Positions 17,397 through 25,922 of a stretch of 64,000 nt of DNA are shown here, in pieces (position 1 is the stretch's first letter; every line of letters starts with the position of its first letter). A program made the position numbers and the translations under genes. Below the pieces are notes generated by a model. It was not told the DNA's origin. It saw nothing but the letters and a program-made list of their open reading frames with translations, and did not search any database. The DNA is taken from NCBI GenBank assembly GCA_031430575.1, contig JANPBT010000067.1, positions 6,920 through 70,919 of the forward strand, in the 5' to 3' direction. The DNA comes from JANMDS01 sp031430575 (lineage in GTDB: Bacteria; Pseudomonadota; Gammaproteobacteria; Burkholderiales; Casimicrobiaceae).

Positions 17397-17795
17397 CTAC
17401 TCGCCGCGCCGCTGCACAGCGAACACCCAAGCAAAGAAAATTAAAAAAATGAGATCATTTGCACCGTAAATACTAAAAAACGCACCAGCAAAGAAGTCTT
17501 TCGAATAGAGCTGCTGGAGGTTGTTTTCTGAAAGCCACCTGATCCACACCGCGCAGTAGATGAGTTTTTCTATCGCAAAGACGCCCGCAAGCCATTTGAT
17601 GCTGGAGGTGATGAAGGCAGCCCCCAAGTAAGCCAACCCCCACACAACAATCATTAGAAGTCCGAAATTTGACATCACGACGGGATCAGCGCTGTTAATC
17701 GATTGATTCGTGAATCCACGAGAGAAGATAAGTACTCCTCCGATATTCATTAAGCCAGCAGCAATAAGTCCACTTCGTATCAGCGTTCTGTTCAT
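17397..17795 (-). CDS. Small integral membrane protein, unknown function
   Basis: A 132-aa protein with four hydrophobic segments (about residues 7-25, 40-62, 66-84, 105-125) and no catalytic motif I recognise; general size and layout recall DUF4345-like membrane proteins. The start is ATG 17795, six bases after AAGGA; the ATG six bases upstream would touch the ribosome site. The gene stands alone between the LysE remnant and the DUF1932 gene. Upstream, 17928-17949 holds a CCAAAAAAC/GTTTTTTGG hairpin. Confidence 0.7.
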   Translation of the reverse strand: MNRTLIRSGLIAAGLMNIGGVLIFSRGFTNQSINSADPVVMSNFGLLMIVVWGLAYLGAAFITSSIKWLAGVFAIEKLIYCAVWIRWLSENNLQQLYSKDFFAGAFFSIYGANDLIFLIFFAWVFAVQRRGE

Positions 17796-18029
17796 TTTCA
17801 TTCCTTGATAATTAAACTGACGGAACTGCGGCAGAACCAGCGCATCCCCGCTGGTAACGGGCCATTGCATATTCAATTTCGCGGCGCAGCTAGTTCGTAT
17901 GCGGCCTGCTGTTTGACATTGGGCTCCCAAAAAACGAAGGTTTTTTGGAGAATTCTTTGATGGAAAGGTTCGGGCGCTCGTTTCGAAAAACCGCAACCTT
18001 TGTCCATTTTGTGAGCCCGAAAAGCGCCA

Positions 18030-18047
18030 AATCTGCGCCGCAGGTAT
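18030..18047 (-). repeat. Dispersed repeat copy, full 18-base consensus
   Basis: Intergenic, 8 bases beyond the stop of the minus-strand DUF1932 gene. Confidence 0.92.
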
Positions 18048-18055
18048 TTCCAACT

Positions 18056-18952
18056 TTAATCGAGCGTAACTTTGTTGCGCGCTGCGAGCAGCGCATCGGC
18101 TTGCGTGCGCCAACTTTTTGCGCCGGGGGTGACGACGCCTGCTTTGCGCTGCGCACTGATCCACGCTTGACGCTGGGCGGTGGCGGTGGCCATGAGTGGC
18201 TCGAGGCCGATCTCACGCACGGTGTTTGTCGCTTCAAACATTTCTTCCGCGCGGCGCTTGCCGTGTTGCACGACCCGCGAGAAAAAATAATCGCCTTGCT
18301 TTTCCCAATCGATAGAGGGAAAGGTCTCCGCGAATGTTGGCAGCACGTAGTCTTCGACGCCATAGGCGCGGGCATTGGTGTAGCTTTCGATGACTAAGGC
18401 TTCGAGCCCTTTAATCAAGATGCTGCGGCTCATCTTGATGGCGGACGCAACGCCAATTTCAGCGGAGACGACGGTCACGTTCATACCCCAGCTTTTCAGC
18501 ATCGGCGCGATTTCTGCTGCGCAGGCGCCCCCGAGCAAAATCGGCGCAGCGATGCCATAGGGCGGCACGGAAGTCATCACACCTGCATCAAGGTAGTGGC
18601 CGCCGGCGGCAGCGATCAACGCCGCCGAGCGCTGCTTGGTGCCGGGCGATGCGGAATTGAGATCGATGAAATAAGTGCCTGCGCTGACCTGCGGCGCAGA
18701 TTCAGCCGCAACCGATTCCGCGTTAGAGGCAGTCACCGAAGAAAAAATGAGTGCACTGCGTTCGCAAAGCGCTGCCACGGAAGCGCACGCGTGCAGATTA
18801 GATTGCGTGATCGCCGCGATATCTTCAGAATCTGCAGCTGAATCTTTCCAGCGAATATCCCAGACGGAAATGTTGTGGGCATCATCAAGCTTTGCCAGCG
18901 CGCGCGCGAAAATCTTGCCAACTTCGCCAAACCCGACGATTCCAATTTCCAT
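18056..18952 (-). CDS. NAD(P)-dependent oxidoreductase, 6-phosphogluconate-dehydrogenase-like (DUF1932)
   Basis: A 298-aa enzyme with an N-terminal Rossmann domain (GIVGFGEVGKIFARAL) and a helical C-terminal DUF1932-type domain (AIKMSRSILIKGLEALVIES). The beta-hydroxyacid dehydrogenase motif area is FIDLNSASPGTKQ. Relatives occur in aromatic-degradation clusters, which fits the nearby lig genes, but the substrate is unknown. The repeat is read as SAPQV in the Rossmann domain just before the conserved FIDLNS strand. Confidence 0.87.
   Translation of the reverse strand: MEIGIVGFGEVGKIFARALAKLDDAHNISVWDIRWKDSAADSEDIAAITQSNLHACASVAALCERSALIFSSVTASNAESVAAESAPQVSAGTYFIDLNSASPGTKQRSAALIAAAGGHYLDAGVMTSVPPYGIAAPILLGGACAAEIAPMLKSWGMNVTVVSAEIGVASAIKMSRSILIKGLEALVIESYTNARAYGVEDYVLPTFAETFPSIDWEKQGDYFFSRVVQHGKRRAEEMFEATNTVREIGLEPLMATATAQRQAWISAQRKAGVVTPGAKSWRTQADALLAARNKVTLD
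18685..18702 (+). repeat. Dispersed repeat copy, exact core
   Basis: Inside the DUF1932 dehydrogenase gene (minus), read as SAPQV. Confidence 0.88.
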
Positions 18953-19013
18953 AGAAAACGGGCGCCTTGAATTGATTTTTATTGTTTTAAATCAGAAAGT
19001 TAAGGCTTTAAAC

Positions 19014-19103
19014 TGGCGGAGAGGGGGGGATTCGAACCCCCGATACCCGTAAAGGTACGCCTGATTTCGAGTCAGGTACATTCAACCACTCTGCCACCTC
19101 TCC
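19014..19103 (-). tRNA. tRNA-Ser(CGA)
   Basis: On the minus strand GGAGAGG pairs with CCTCTCC as the acceptor stem, G is the discriminator and CCA is encoded. The anticodon arm CTGACTCGAAATCAG gives anticodon CGA (codon UCG). A long variable arm (GTACCTTTACGGGTATC) and TTCGAATC in the T loop complete a class II serine tRNA. Confidence 0.95.
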
Positions 19104-19162
19104 AGCTCCTCTTGAATTGTAGCTGAAAGCAGCTTCCTAATTCCGAGTGAACTAATCAAGTA

Positions 19163-19196
19163 TTAAGTTGACTAAATTACTCGGAAATGCTTAAAT
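19163..19196 (+). promoter_or_regulatory. iscR promoter with IscR type 1-like box
   Basis: GACTAAATTACTC at 19170-19182 matches the type 1 IscR core GACTRWWWYAGTC at all but one position, and the flanks are A/T-rich as in the consensus. It overlaps a -35-like TTGACT (19168) with TTAAAT 17 bases downstream (19191). Binding of [2Fe-2S] IscR here would repress the operon, as in E. coli. With this -10 the transcript would begin at or next to the iscR ATG. Confidence 0.7.
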
Positions 19197-19203
19197 TGAG
19201 GCT

Positions 19204-19695
19204 ATGAGACTGACTACTAAAGGCCGTTTTGCTGTCACTGCGATGATCGATGTTGCGCTTAATGCACATTCTGGTCCGGTCGCGTTGGCAGAAGTGAGCG
19301 AGCGGCAGCATATCTCGCTTTCCTACCTTGAGCAGCTCTTTGCTAAGCTGCGTCGGCGCGGGCTGGTCGATAGTGTGCGCGGCCCTGGCGGCGGTTATAT
19401 GTTGGCCAAGCCGGTTGCTGTGATGTCTATTGCCGATATTATTTTGGCAGTTGATGAGCCGATCGACGCGACCAATTGCTCGGGCAAAGAAAATTGCCAC
19501 GACGATGGTGGCCAATGCCTGACCCACGACTTATGGGCCAATCTCAATACCCATATTTATAGTTACCTCTCCGGCGTTAAGCTGGGCGCACTCGTTGAGC
19601 AAGCGCGGGCTAAATCTGCGCCGCAGGTACCGATTTCTTTGATTGATAATCGTCCGCGCTTTCGTCGCACGGGCACTGGGTTGTTAAACGTATGA
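19204..19695 (+). CDS. iscR: Fe-S cluster assembly regulator IscR
   Basis: A 163-aa Rrf2-family repressor. The winged helix spans residues 1-60 (MRLTTKGRFAVTAMIDVAL). The cluster ligands are all present in CSGKENCHDDGGQCLTHDLW (three Cys and His). It senses the [2Fe-2S] state and controls the isc operon. The C-terminal tail carries the repeat, read as KSAPQVPISL, in the variable end of the family. The stop overlaps iscS (ATGA). Confidence 0.96.
   Translation: MRLTTKGRFAVTAMIDVALNAHSGPVALAEVSERQHISLSYLEQLFAKLRRRGLVDSVRGPGGGYMLAKPVAVMSIADIILAVDEPIDATNCSGKENCHDDGGQCLTHDLWANLNTHIYSYLSGVKLGALVEQARAKSAPQVPISLIDNRPRFRRTGTGLLNV
19613..19630 (-). repeat. Dispersed repeat copy, exact core
   Basis: Inside iscR, read as SAPQV in the C-terminal tail. 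Confidence 0.9.
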
Positions 19696-20912
19696 GCAGC
19701 ATCATGAAAAAACCGATTTATCTCGATTACTCGGCGACCACGCCAGTAGACCCGCGCGTTGCGCAAAAAATGATTCCGTTTCTGACGGAAAATTTTGGTA
19801 ATCCTGCGAGCCGTTCCCATCCATATGGCTGGGAATCAGAAGCGGCAGTGGAAGAAGCGCGTGAGCAAGTAGCTGATCTCGTTGGCGCGGATGCTAAAGA
19901 GATCGTATTTACCTCTGGCGCGACTGAATCCATTAATCTTGCAGTCAAAGGCGCAGCTCAGTTTTACAAAGAAAAAGGCAAGCATCTCGTTACCGTTGCC
20001 ACCGAGCATAAAGCCACGCTCGATACCATGCGTGAGCTAGAGCGGCAGGGGTTTGAGGTGACTTATATTCAGCCTGAGCCTGATGGCTTGGTGCCGATTG
20101 CCAAATTTAGCGCCGCGTTGCGCCCCGATACGATCGTGGTCTCAATTATGTTCGTGAATAACGAAATCGGCGTGGTGCAAGATATCGCAGCGATGGGCGA
20201 AATTTGCCGCGCCAAGGGCATCATTTTTCATGTTGATAGCGCGCAGGCAACGGGCAAAGTGCCGATCGATTTGAGCGAGCTTAAAGTTGATTTGATGAGC
20301 TTTTCTGCCCATAAAAGCTACGGGCCGAAAGGCATGGGTGCGCTTTACGTGCGGCGCAAACCGCGTGTGCGCTTAGAGGCGCAGATTCATGGCGGTGGTC
20401 ATGAGCGTGGCTTTCGCTCCGGCACGTTGGCAACGCACCAGATCGTCGGCATGGGTGAAGCCTTTCGCATCGCCAAGCTTGAAATGGCGACTGAAAATGA
20501 GCGTATCCGTATGTTGCGTGATCGGCTCTGGCGTGGGCTGTCTGAGATGGAAGAGGTTTTTCTAAATGGTGATCTTGAGCAGCGCGTTCCGCACAATCTT
20601 AACGTAAGCTTCAACTATGTTGAAGGCGAATCGCTCATTATGGCGATTAAAGATATAGCCGTCTCGTCGGGCTCAGCCTGCACGTCGGCTTCGCTTGAGC
20701 CTTCTTATGTGTTGCGCGCTTTGGGCCGTAGCGACGAGCTGGCGCATAGTTCGATTCGATTCTCGATTGGCCGCTTCACGACGGTAGAAGACGTCGACTA
20801 CACCATCAATTTGCTGAAATCGAAAGTGGGCAAATTGCGGGAGCTTTCGCCGCTTTGGGAAATGCATCAAGACGGTATCGATATTTCAAAAATTCAGTGG
20901 GCTGCACACTAA
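19692..20912 (+). CDS. iscS: Cysteine desulfurase IscS
   Basis: A 406-aa PLP enzyme that releases sulfur from cysteine for IscU and tRNA thiolation. Seen: PLP lysine in SFSAHKSYGPKG, substrate-binding TSGATESIN, and the persulfide loop SGSACTSASLEPSYV. The C-terminal end SPLWEMHQDGIDISKIQWAAH is typical of IscS and used for partner docking. No dispersed repeat lies inside. It is the second gene of the operon. Confidence 0.97.
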   Translation: MSSIMKKPIYLDYSATTPVDPRVAQKMIPFLTENFGNPASRSHPYGWESEAAVEEAREQVADLVGADAKEIVFTSGATESINLAVKGAAQFYKEKGKHLVTVATEHKATLDTMRELERQGFEVTYIQPEPDGLVPIAKFSAALRPDTIVVSIMFVNNEIGVVQDIAAMGEICRAKGIIFHVDSAQATGKVPIDLSELKVDLMSFSAHKSYGPKGMGALYVRRKPRVRLEAQIHGGGHERGFRSGTLATHQIVGMGEAFRIAKLEMATENERIRMLRDRLWRGLSEMEEVFLNGDLEQRVPHNLNVSFNYVEGESLIMAIKDIAVSSGSACTSASLEPSYVLRALGRSDELAHSSIRFSIGRFTTVEDVDYTINLLKSKVGKLRELSPLWEMHQDGIDISKIQWAAH

Positions 20913-20985
20913 AAATGATTGCCTTTCGCTGCTGAGATCGTCGGCGAAACTCAATCATTTTGAAGCGCAATTAAGGAGCAAGATC

Positions 20986-21441
20986 ATGGCATATAGCGAA
21001 AAAGTTTTAGACCATTATGAAAACCCGCGTAACGTGGGCTCGTTTGCAAAAGACGACGATGAAGTCGGCACCGGCATGGTGGGCGCGCCCGCGTGCGGCG
21101 ACGTGATGAAGCTGCAGATTAAAGTAAACGCGCAAGGCATCATCGAAGATGCAAAGTTCAAAACTTACGGTTGCGGCTCGGCCATCGCGTCGTCGTCACT
21201 GGTGACTGAGTGGGTGAAGGGCAAGTCGCTTGATCAAGCAATGAGCATTCGCAATACCCAAATCGCCGAAGAGCTGGCATTGCCGCCGGTGAAAATTCAC
21301 TGCTCGATTTTGGCTGAAGATGCGATTAAGGCGGCAGTAGAAGATTACCGCGCCAAACACGCTGCCGCCGCAGGCTCGATACCTGCGGCGCAGATTGCGG
21401 CGCAGGTCGCAACGAAATCTGTATCCGAAGCGACGGCCTAA
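20986..21441 (+). CDS. iscU: Fe-S scaffold IscU with repeat-derived C-terminal extension
   Basis: A 151-aa scaffold on which IscS builds clusters. The three ligand cysteines are present (PACGDVMK, YGCGSAIASS, IHCSILAEDA), as is LPPVKIHCS, the HscA-recognised segment. IscU usually ends near residue 128. Here about 23 extra residues follow, made of an Ala-rich linker and a full repeat copy read as IPAAQI, then a partial inverted copy. AAGGAG precedes the ATG. Confidence 0.96.
   Translation: MAYSEKVLDHYENPRNVGSFAKDDDEVGTGMVGAPACGDVMKLQIKVNAQGIIEDAKFKTYGCGSAIASSSLVTEWVKGKSLDQAMSIRNTQIAEELALPPVKIHCSILAEDAIKAAVEDYRAKHAAAAGSIPAAQIAAQVATKSVSEATA
21379..21396 (+). repeat. Dispersed repeat copy, full 18-base consensus
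   Basis: Inside the 3' end of iscU, read as IPAAQI; a degenerate inverted partner (GCGGCGCAGGT) follows at once. Confidence 0.9.
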
Positions 21442-21444
21442 ATC

Positions 21445-21768
21445 ATGAGCGTTTCTCTGACCCAAGCCGCAGCAACGCACGTTGAGAAATACATCGCCAA
21501 GCGTGGCAAAGGTGTGGGCTTGCGCTTAGGCGTGCGCACCACCGGCTGCTCGGGCTTGGCCTACAAATTGGAATACGCCGATGCCGTCGCGCCAGAAGAT
21601 CATGTTTATGAAAACTTCGGCGTGAAAGTCTTGATTGACCCCAAGAGCTTGCCTTACCTCGATGGTATGGAGCTCGATTTTGCGCGTGAAGGCTTAAACG
21701 AAGGCTTCAAGTTTAACAACCCAAACGTTAAAGATGAGTGCGGCTGCGGCGAGAGCTTTACGGTCTAA
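21445..21768 (+). CDS. iscA: Fe-S carrier IscA
   Basis: A 107-aa A-type carrier that receives clusters and passes them to apo-enzymes. Ligand cysteines are in TTGCSGLAYKLEY and the C-terminal DECGCGESF. Length and motifs are canonical. Three bases separate it from iscU. Confidence 0.97.
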   Translation: MSVSLTQAAATHVEKYIAKRGKGVGLRLGVRTTGCSGLAYKLEYADAVAPEDHVYENFGVKVLIDPKSLPYLDGMELDFAREGLNEGFKFNNPNVKDECGCGESFTV

Positions 21769-21772
21769 TTGG

Positions 21773-22291
21773 ATGCAGTTTTTTGCGCTGTTTGAAATTG
21801 CTGCGAAATTTGATATTAATGCCAACGCGCTTGCAGCTAAATTTCGCACGTTGCAAATCGAGTCCCATCCCGACAAATTTGCATCTGCGGCTGATAGCGT
21901 TCGTCGTGCGGCGCAGCAGCGCTCTGCGCTCATCAACGATGCTTACAAAACGCTGAGAGATCCCGTCGCGCGTGCGGCTTACCTTATCAAAAATACCTGC
22001 GGCGCAGATCCTTTTGATGAGCGAAATACCAAAATGCCGCTGCATTTCTTGCATGCTCAAATTGAATTACGTGAAGAAATCGCTGAAAACTGCGCCGCAG
22101 GTAATCTGCAAAATCTCGCGGGTATCGCTGCCAAGCTAGAAGCAGATCAGGCGTTACTTCGGGCAAAAATTACGCAGACCATTGACGTGAATCAAGACTG
22201 CGCCGCAGCGATTGATGACCTGCGCCAGCTGCGGTTTTTGCAGAAAGTAGCCAGTGAAATTGACGACGCGGTAGAGCGGCTGGAGTCGTGA
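21773..22291 (+). CDS. hscB: Co-chaperone HscB
   Basis: A 172-aa J-protein that recruits IscU to HscA. The J-domain has HPDKF (residues about 33-37), followed by the C-terminal helical IscU-binding domain. ATG 21773 gives the usual start MQFFALF; it lies just after the iscA stop. Three core copies of the dispersed repeat lie within about 220 bases, read as NTCGAD, NCAAGN and DCAAAI, in two phases and both orientations. Confidence 0.95.
   Translation: MQFFALFEIAAKFDINANALAAKFRTLQIESHPDKFASAADSVRRAAQQRSALINDAYKTLRDPVARAAYLIKNTCGADPFDERNTKMPLHFLHAQIELREEIAENCAAGNLQNLAGIAAKLEADQALLRAKITQTIDVNQDCAAAIDDLRQLRFLQKVASEIDDAVERLES
21993..22010 (+). repeat. Dispersed repeat copy, exact core
   Basis: Inside hscB, read as NTCGAD, at the end of the J-domain. 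Confidence 0.9.
22088..22105 (-). repeat. Dispersed repeat copy, exact core with changed flank
   Basis: Inside hscB, read as NCAAGN. Confidence 0.75.
22198..22208 (-). repeat. Dispersed repeat core only
   Basis: Inside hscB, read as DCAAAI; the 11-base core is exact but both flanks differ, so it may be chance. Confidence 0.5.
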
Positions 22292-22371
22292 GCGGCTTAA
22301 ACATCGTCGCGCCGCCATCGATTTGCCCTGCTGGTGCTCTGACTGCTCACCAAATTTAAAATAGCGCACAT

Positions 22372-24234
22372 ATGGCACTCTTCCAAATCTCCGAGCCGGG
22401 CGAAAGCCCCGCGCCCCACGAACATAAACGCGCGATTGGCATTGATCTCGGCACGACGAATTCGCTCGTTGCCACAGTGCGCAATAGCGTAGCCGAAGTG
22501 CTGCCAGATGCCACTGGGAGGCGCTTGCTGCCTAGCGTTGTGCATTACGGCGCGCGCGGTGTGGTGCAGGTGGGCGATGCGGCGGCGGCGCAAGCGAGCG
22601 CTGATCCGCGCAACACCATCGCGAGCGTGAAGCGGCTCATGGGGCGCAGCGCAAAAGACGTGGGCGACGCGATTCGCGGGCGCTACGTGCTCACAGAAAA
22701 TGACGGCTTGCTGCGCATTGAGACCACCGCTGGGTTGCGTACGCCGATTGAAATCTCTGCCGAAATATTGAAAGCTTTGCGCGAGCGCGCAGAGGCTACG
22801 CTCGGGGGAGAGATTTTTGGTGCAGTCATTACCGTGCCTGCCTATTTTGATGATGCCCAACGGCAAGCGACAAAAGATGCTGCCAAGCTCGCCGGCTTAA
22901 ACGTATTGCGCCTGCTCAATGAGCCTACCGCAGCGGCGGTCGCCTATGGTTTAGATAGTTTGAGCGAAGGCACTTTTGTGGTTTACGATTTAGGCGGCGG
23001 CACTTTCGACGTGAGTATTTTGAGTTTGACCAAGGGCGTGTTTGAAGTGCTCGCCACTGCCGGCGATGCCATGCTCGGCGGCGATGATTTTGATCAAGCC
23101 ATTGCCGATTGGGCGCGCGCGCAGCTGGGCTTGCGCGAGCTTTCGGCGGGGCAGGAGCGGGTGCTTCTTGCCAGTGCGCGGCGGGCTAAAGAGGCGCTTT
23201 CCAGTGCCCATAGCACCACGCTCACTTTTAACGCTGGCAACGAGCAGCGGGCACTCACGATGACGCGCGAGCAATTTGAAGCGCTCACCAAAGCTTTGCT
23301 TGAGCGCACGATGGTGCCGGTGAAGCGCACCTTGCGCGATGCCAAATTGAAGGCGGAGCAGGTTGATGGCGTGGTGCTCGTGGGTGGGTCAACGCGCATG
23401 CCTTGCGTTAAAAATACCGTCGGCGTATTCTTTCAAAAAGAGCCGTTGTGCACGCTCGATCCCGATGAAGTCGTTGCCCTCGGCGCAGCCGCGCAAGCCA
23501 ATACGCTCGCGGGTAATAAATCTGGGCAAGATGATTTGCTTCTGCTCGATGTCATCCCGCTTTCGCTAGGGTTGGAAATGATGGGCGGTCTGGTAGAAAA
23601 AATCATTCCGCGCAACTCGACCATTCCGATTTCAAAAGCGCAAGAATTTACCAACTACAAAGAAGGCCAATCGGCCATGGCGTTGCACGTCGTGCAAGGC
23701 GAGCGCGAGCTGGTCGCCGATTGCCGCTCGCTTGCCCGCTTCGAGCTGCGGGGAATTCCGCCGATGGTCGCAGGCGCAGCGCGCATCTTGGTCACTTTTC
23801 AAGTTGATGCCGATGGCCTGCTTTCAGTGAGCGCTGAGGAGCGCACCTGCGGCGCAAAATCAGATGTGATCGTCAAGCCCAGCTATGGTTTGCGTGACGA
23901 CGAAATTGCAGCGATGCTGCAAGCCTCGTTTACCCAAGCTGCAGCCGACAAAACCGCACGCGCGCTCGCCGAGGCGCGGCTCGAAGCGCAGCAATTGCTC
24001 GATGCCATTGCCATTGCCTTGGGCGAAGATTCAGAGCTACTGAATGCCGACGAGCGCGCAGTGATTGATTCCGATATGATCGCATTGCAAACGATTCGCG
24101 CAGGCGACGATCATCACGCCATCGTAGAGGCCACCAAAGCGCTCAACGCCGCAACAGAAAACTTCGCCGCCCGCCGGATGGACAAAACCATTGCCCGCGC
24201 ATTACGCGGGAAAAACGTCTCAGAGATTGCGTAA
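22372..24234 (+). CDS. hscA: Fe-S assembly chaperone HscA
   Basis: A 620-aa Hsp70-class ATPase that drives cluster release from IscU. Motifs: GIDLGTTNSLVA, LLNEPTAAAVAYGLD, YDLGGGTFDVSIL, VVLVGGSTRMP and the substrate domain DVIPLSLGLEMMGG. The length fits HscA rather than DnaK. One degenerate repeat (CTGCGGCGCAA) is read as RTCGAKS at about residue 493. It is followed by fdx after 6 bases. Confidence 0.97.
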   Translation: MALFQISEPGESPAPHEHKRAIGIDLGTTNSLVATVRNSVAEVLPDATGRRLLPSVVHYGARGVVQVGDAAAAQASADPRNTIASVKRLMGRSAKDVGDAIRGRYVLTENDGLLRIETTAGLRTPIEISAEILKALRERAEATLGGEIFGAVITVPAYFDDAQRQATKDAAKLAGLNVLRLLNEPTAAAVAYGLDSLSEGTFVVYDLGGGTFDVSILSLTKGVFEVLATAGDAMLGGDDFDQAIADWARAQLGLRELSAGQERVLLASARRAKEALSSAHSTTLTFNAGNEQRALTMTREQFEALTKALLERTMVPVKRTLRDAKLKAEQVDGVVLVGGSTRMPCVKNTVGVFFQKEPLCTLDPDEVVALGAAAQANTLAGNKSGQDDLLLLDVIPLSLGLEMMGGLVEKIIPRNSTIPISKAQEFTNYKEGQSAMALHVVQGERELVADCRSLARFELRGIPPMVAGAARILVTFQVDADGLLSVSAEERTCGAKSDVIVKPSYGLRDDEIAAMLQASFTQAAADKTARALAEARLEAQQLLDAIAIALGEDSELLNADERAVIDSDMIALQTIRAGDDHHAIVEATKALNAATENFAARRMDKTIARALRGKNVSEIA

Positions 24235-24240
24235 ACCATC

Positions 24241-24579
24241 ATGCCTATTATCAAAATCCTACCCCATAGCGAGCTCTGCGCCGCAGGTATTTCATTTGAA
24301 TCAAAAATCGGGGAATCGCTTTGCGATGCGCTACTCAATCATGGCGTTGCAATTGAGCATGCCTGCGAAAAATCGTGCGCGTGCACGACCTGCCATGTCG
24401 TGGTGCGCGAAGGCTTCAATTCGCTTGAGGGCGCGACCGACGACGAAGAAGATTTACTCGATCGCGCTTGGGGCTTAACCTCCGTCTCAAGACTTTCTTG
24501 CCAAGTCAAAATTGGCAGCACAGACCTCGTCGTTGAAATCCCGAAATACACCATCAACCACGCACGTGAGAATCATTGA
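24241..24579 (+). CDS. fdx: ISC-type [2Fe-2S] ferredoxin
   Basis: A 112-aa adrenodoxin-type ferredoxin that supplies electrons for cluster assembly. Ligand cysteines are in ACEKSCACTTCHVVV and LSCQVKIG. The repeat is read as LCAAGISFES, in the first beta hairpin where other Fdx proteins have a short charged turn. It is the penultimate gene of the operon. Confidence 0.96.
   Translation: MPIIKILPHSELCAAGISFESKIGESLCDALLNHGVAIEHACEKSCACTTCHVVVREGFNSLEGATDDEEDLLDRAWGLTSVSRLSCQVKIGSTDLVVEIPKYTINHARENH
24274..24291 (-). repeat. Dispersed repeat copy, exact core
   Basis: Inside fdx, read as CAAGI. Confidence 0.88.
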
Positions 24580-24580
24580 A

Positions 24581-24787
24581 ATGGCGCAATCATTGAAATG
24601 GACGGATACCCGCGAGATCGCCATCGCGTTAATCGAGGCTCACCCTGATGTTGAGCCGCAGCAAATTCGATTTACCGATTTGCATGCATGGGTTTGCGCG
24701 TTGCCTGATTTTGCCGACGACCCTAATCGCTCCGGTGAGAAAATTTTAGAAGCGATCCAAATGATGTGGATGGATGAAGCGGAGTAG
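24581..24787 (+). CDS. iscX: Fe-S assembly accessory protein IscX
   Basis: A 68-aa acidic protein (LKWTDTREIAIALIEAHPD, FTDLHAWVCALPDFADDP) that binds IscS and tunes cluster assembly. It lies one base after fdx and closes the operon. ATG 24581 matches the family start. Confidence 0.95.
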   Translation: MAQSLKWTDTREIAIALIEAHPDVEPQQIRFTDLHAWVCALPDFADDPNRSGEKILEAIQMMWMDEAE

Positions 24788-24802
24788 TACGTTTTTTAAG
24801 CA

Positions 24803-24820
24803 ATACCTGCGGCGCAGATT
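24803..24820 (+). repeat. Dispersed repeat copy, full 18-base consensus
   Basis: Intergenic, 15 bases after the iscX stop. Confidence 0.92.
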
Positions 24821-24844
24821 TGGCCATTTTGAGAGCATTTTTAA

Positions 24845-25738
24845 TTGAAGTTGACCACGAGCAAGGCATTACACCTTTCCAAAATCGTCTGGGGCGCATG
24901 GCGTTTGCACGAAACGCAATGGAGCGCGCAGGCGATCAATCGTTGGATACATCAGCTCGTTGAGTTGGGTATTACTAGCTTTGACCACGCCGATTTGTAT
25001 GGCCAGTTTGGTAACGAAGCCTTGTTTGGTGAAGCGCTCGCGCTTTCGCCGGGGCTGCGCGATCAAATCCAAATCCTCAGCAAGTGCGGCATTCAGTTAG
25101 TTTTGCCTACGCGCCCAGACACGCGGGTAAAGCACTACGACAGCAGCGCCGATCACATCTCATGGAGCGTGCGGCAATCGCTCAAAAACTTTCGTATCGA
25201 CCAATTAGATCTGCTGATGATCCACCGCCCTGATTTTTTGATGGATGCAGCCGAAACCGGCGCCGCGCTCGCAGCGTTAGTGGATGAAGGCTTAGTCGCG
25301 CATATCGGTGTATCCAATTTCTCAGCGTCGCAATATGCATTGCTTCAAGGGAAAATGCGCCACAAACTCGCCGTAAATCAAGTGGAAATCTCACTTATCA
25401 AGCGCGAGAGCTTCGACGATGGCGTGCTCGATCAATGCCAAGCGATGGACGTAATTCCGATGGCGTGGTCACCCATGGCGCGAGGCGGACTTAATAGCGA
25501 CAGCGCCGAAGCCAAGCGCCTCAGTACTGTTTTGAAAACCCTCTCGGGGCGCTACCAAGTAACGCCCGATGCGATTGCGATTGCGTGGCTCTTGCACCAT
25601 CCTGCGCAAATTGTTCCAATCGTTGGGAGCAGCAAAATTGAGCGTGTTCAAAACGCAATCGATGCGCTGCAAGTCAAGCTCACGCGCGAGGATTGGTATG
25701 CGCTCTGGGCCGCGGCGCAGGGCGGGGAAGTCGCCTGA
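24845..25738 (+). CDS. Aldo/keto reductase
   Basis: A 297-aa NAD(P)H-dependent reductase of the AKR superfamily, YdhF-like. It has a TIM barrel with the tetrad Asp/Tyr/Lys/His visible as DHADLYG, LSKCGI and MIHRPD, and the cofactor end IVPIVGSSKIERVQNA. The substrate is unknown. The TTG start has no clear ribosome site, so the true start may differ slightly. The gene stands alone after the isc operon. Confidence 0.88.
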   Translation: MKLTTSKALHLSKIVWGAWRLHETQWSAQAINRWIHQLVELGITSFDHADLYGQFGNEALFGEALALSPGLRDQIQILSKCGIQLVLPTRPDTRVKHYDSSADHISWSVRQSLKNFRIDQLDLLMIHRPDFLMDAAETGAALAALVDEGLVAHIGVSNFSASQYALLQGKMRHKLAVNQVEISLIKRESFDDGVLDQCQAMDVIPMAWSPMARGGLNSDSAEAKRLSTVLKTLSGRYQVTPDAIAIAWLLHHPAQIVPIVGSSKIERVQNAIDALQVKLTREDWYALWAAAQGGEVA

Positions 25739-25922
25739 TGGACTTTTTCCGCTTCGTCTCTGCTGCGCGCAATCCTACTGTGGGGTACTAGAAATTTTGC
25801 GGCTTGGGTGCGTAACCGTTTTGTTTGACTGCTTTCTATTTCGCGCGCACCATTGCTTCGTACAATCTATTAATTTAGTGGTTATTCTCAAACAGTGTTA
25901 ATTTTTAAATGCGGAGCGCAAC

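Noticed and set aside
17397..18164. 255-codon frame for the small membrane protein
   Set aside because: The N-terminal half is low-complexity and passes through a repeat; the ribosome site and membrane protein start at 17795.
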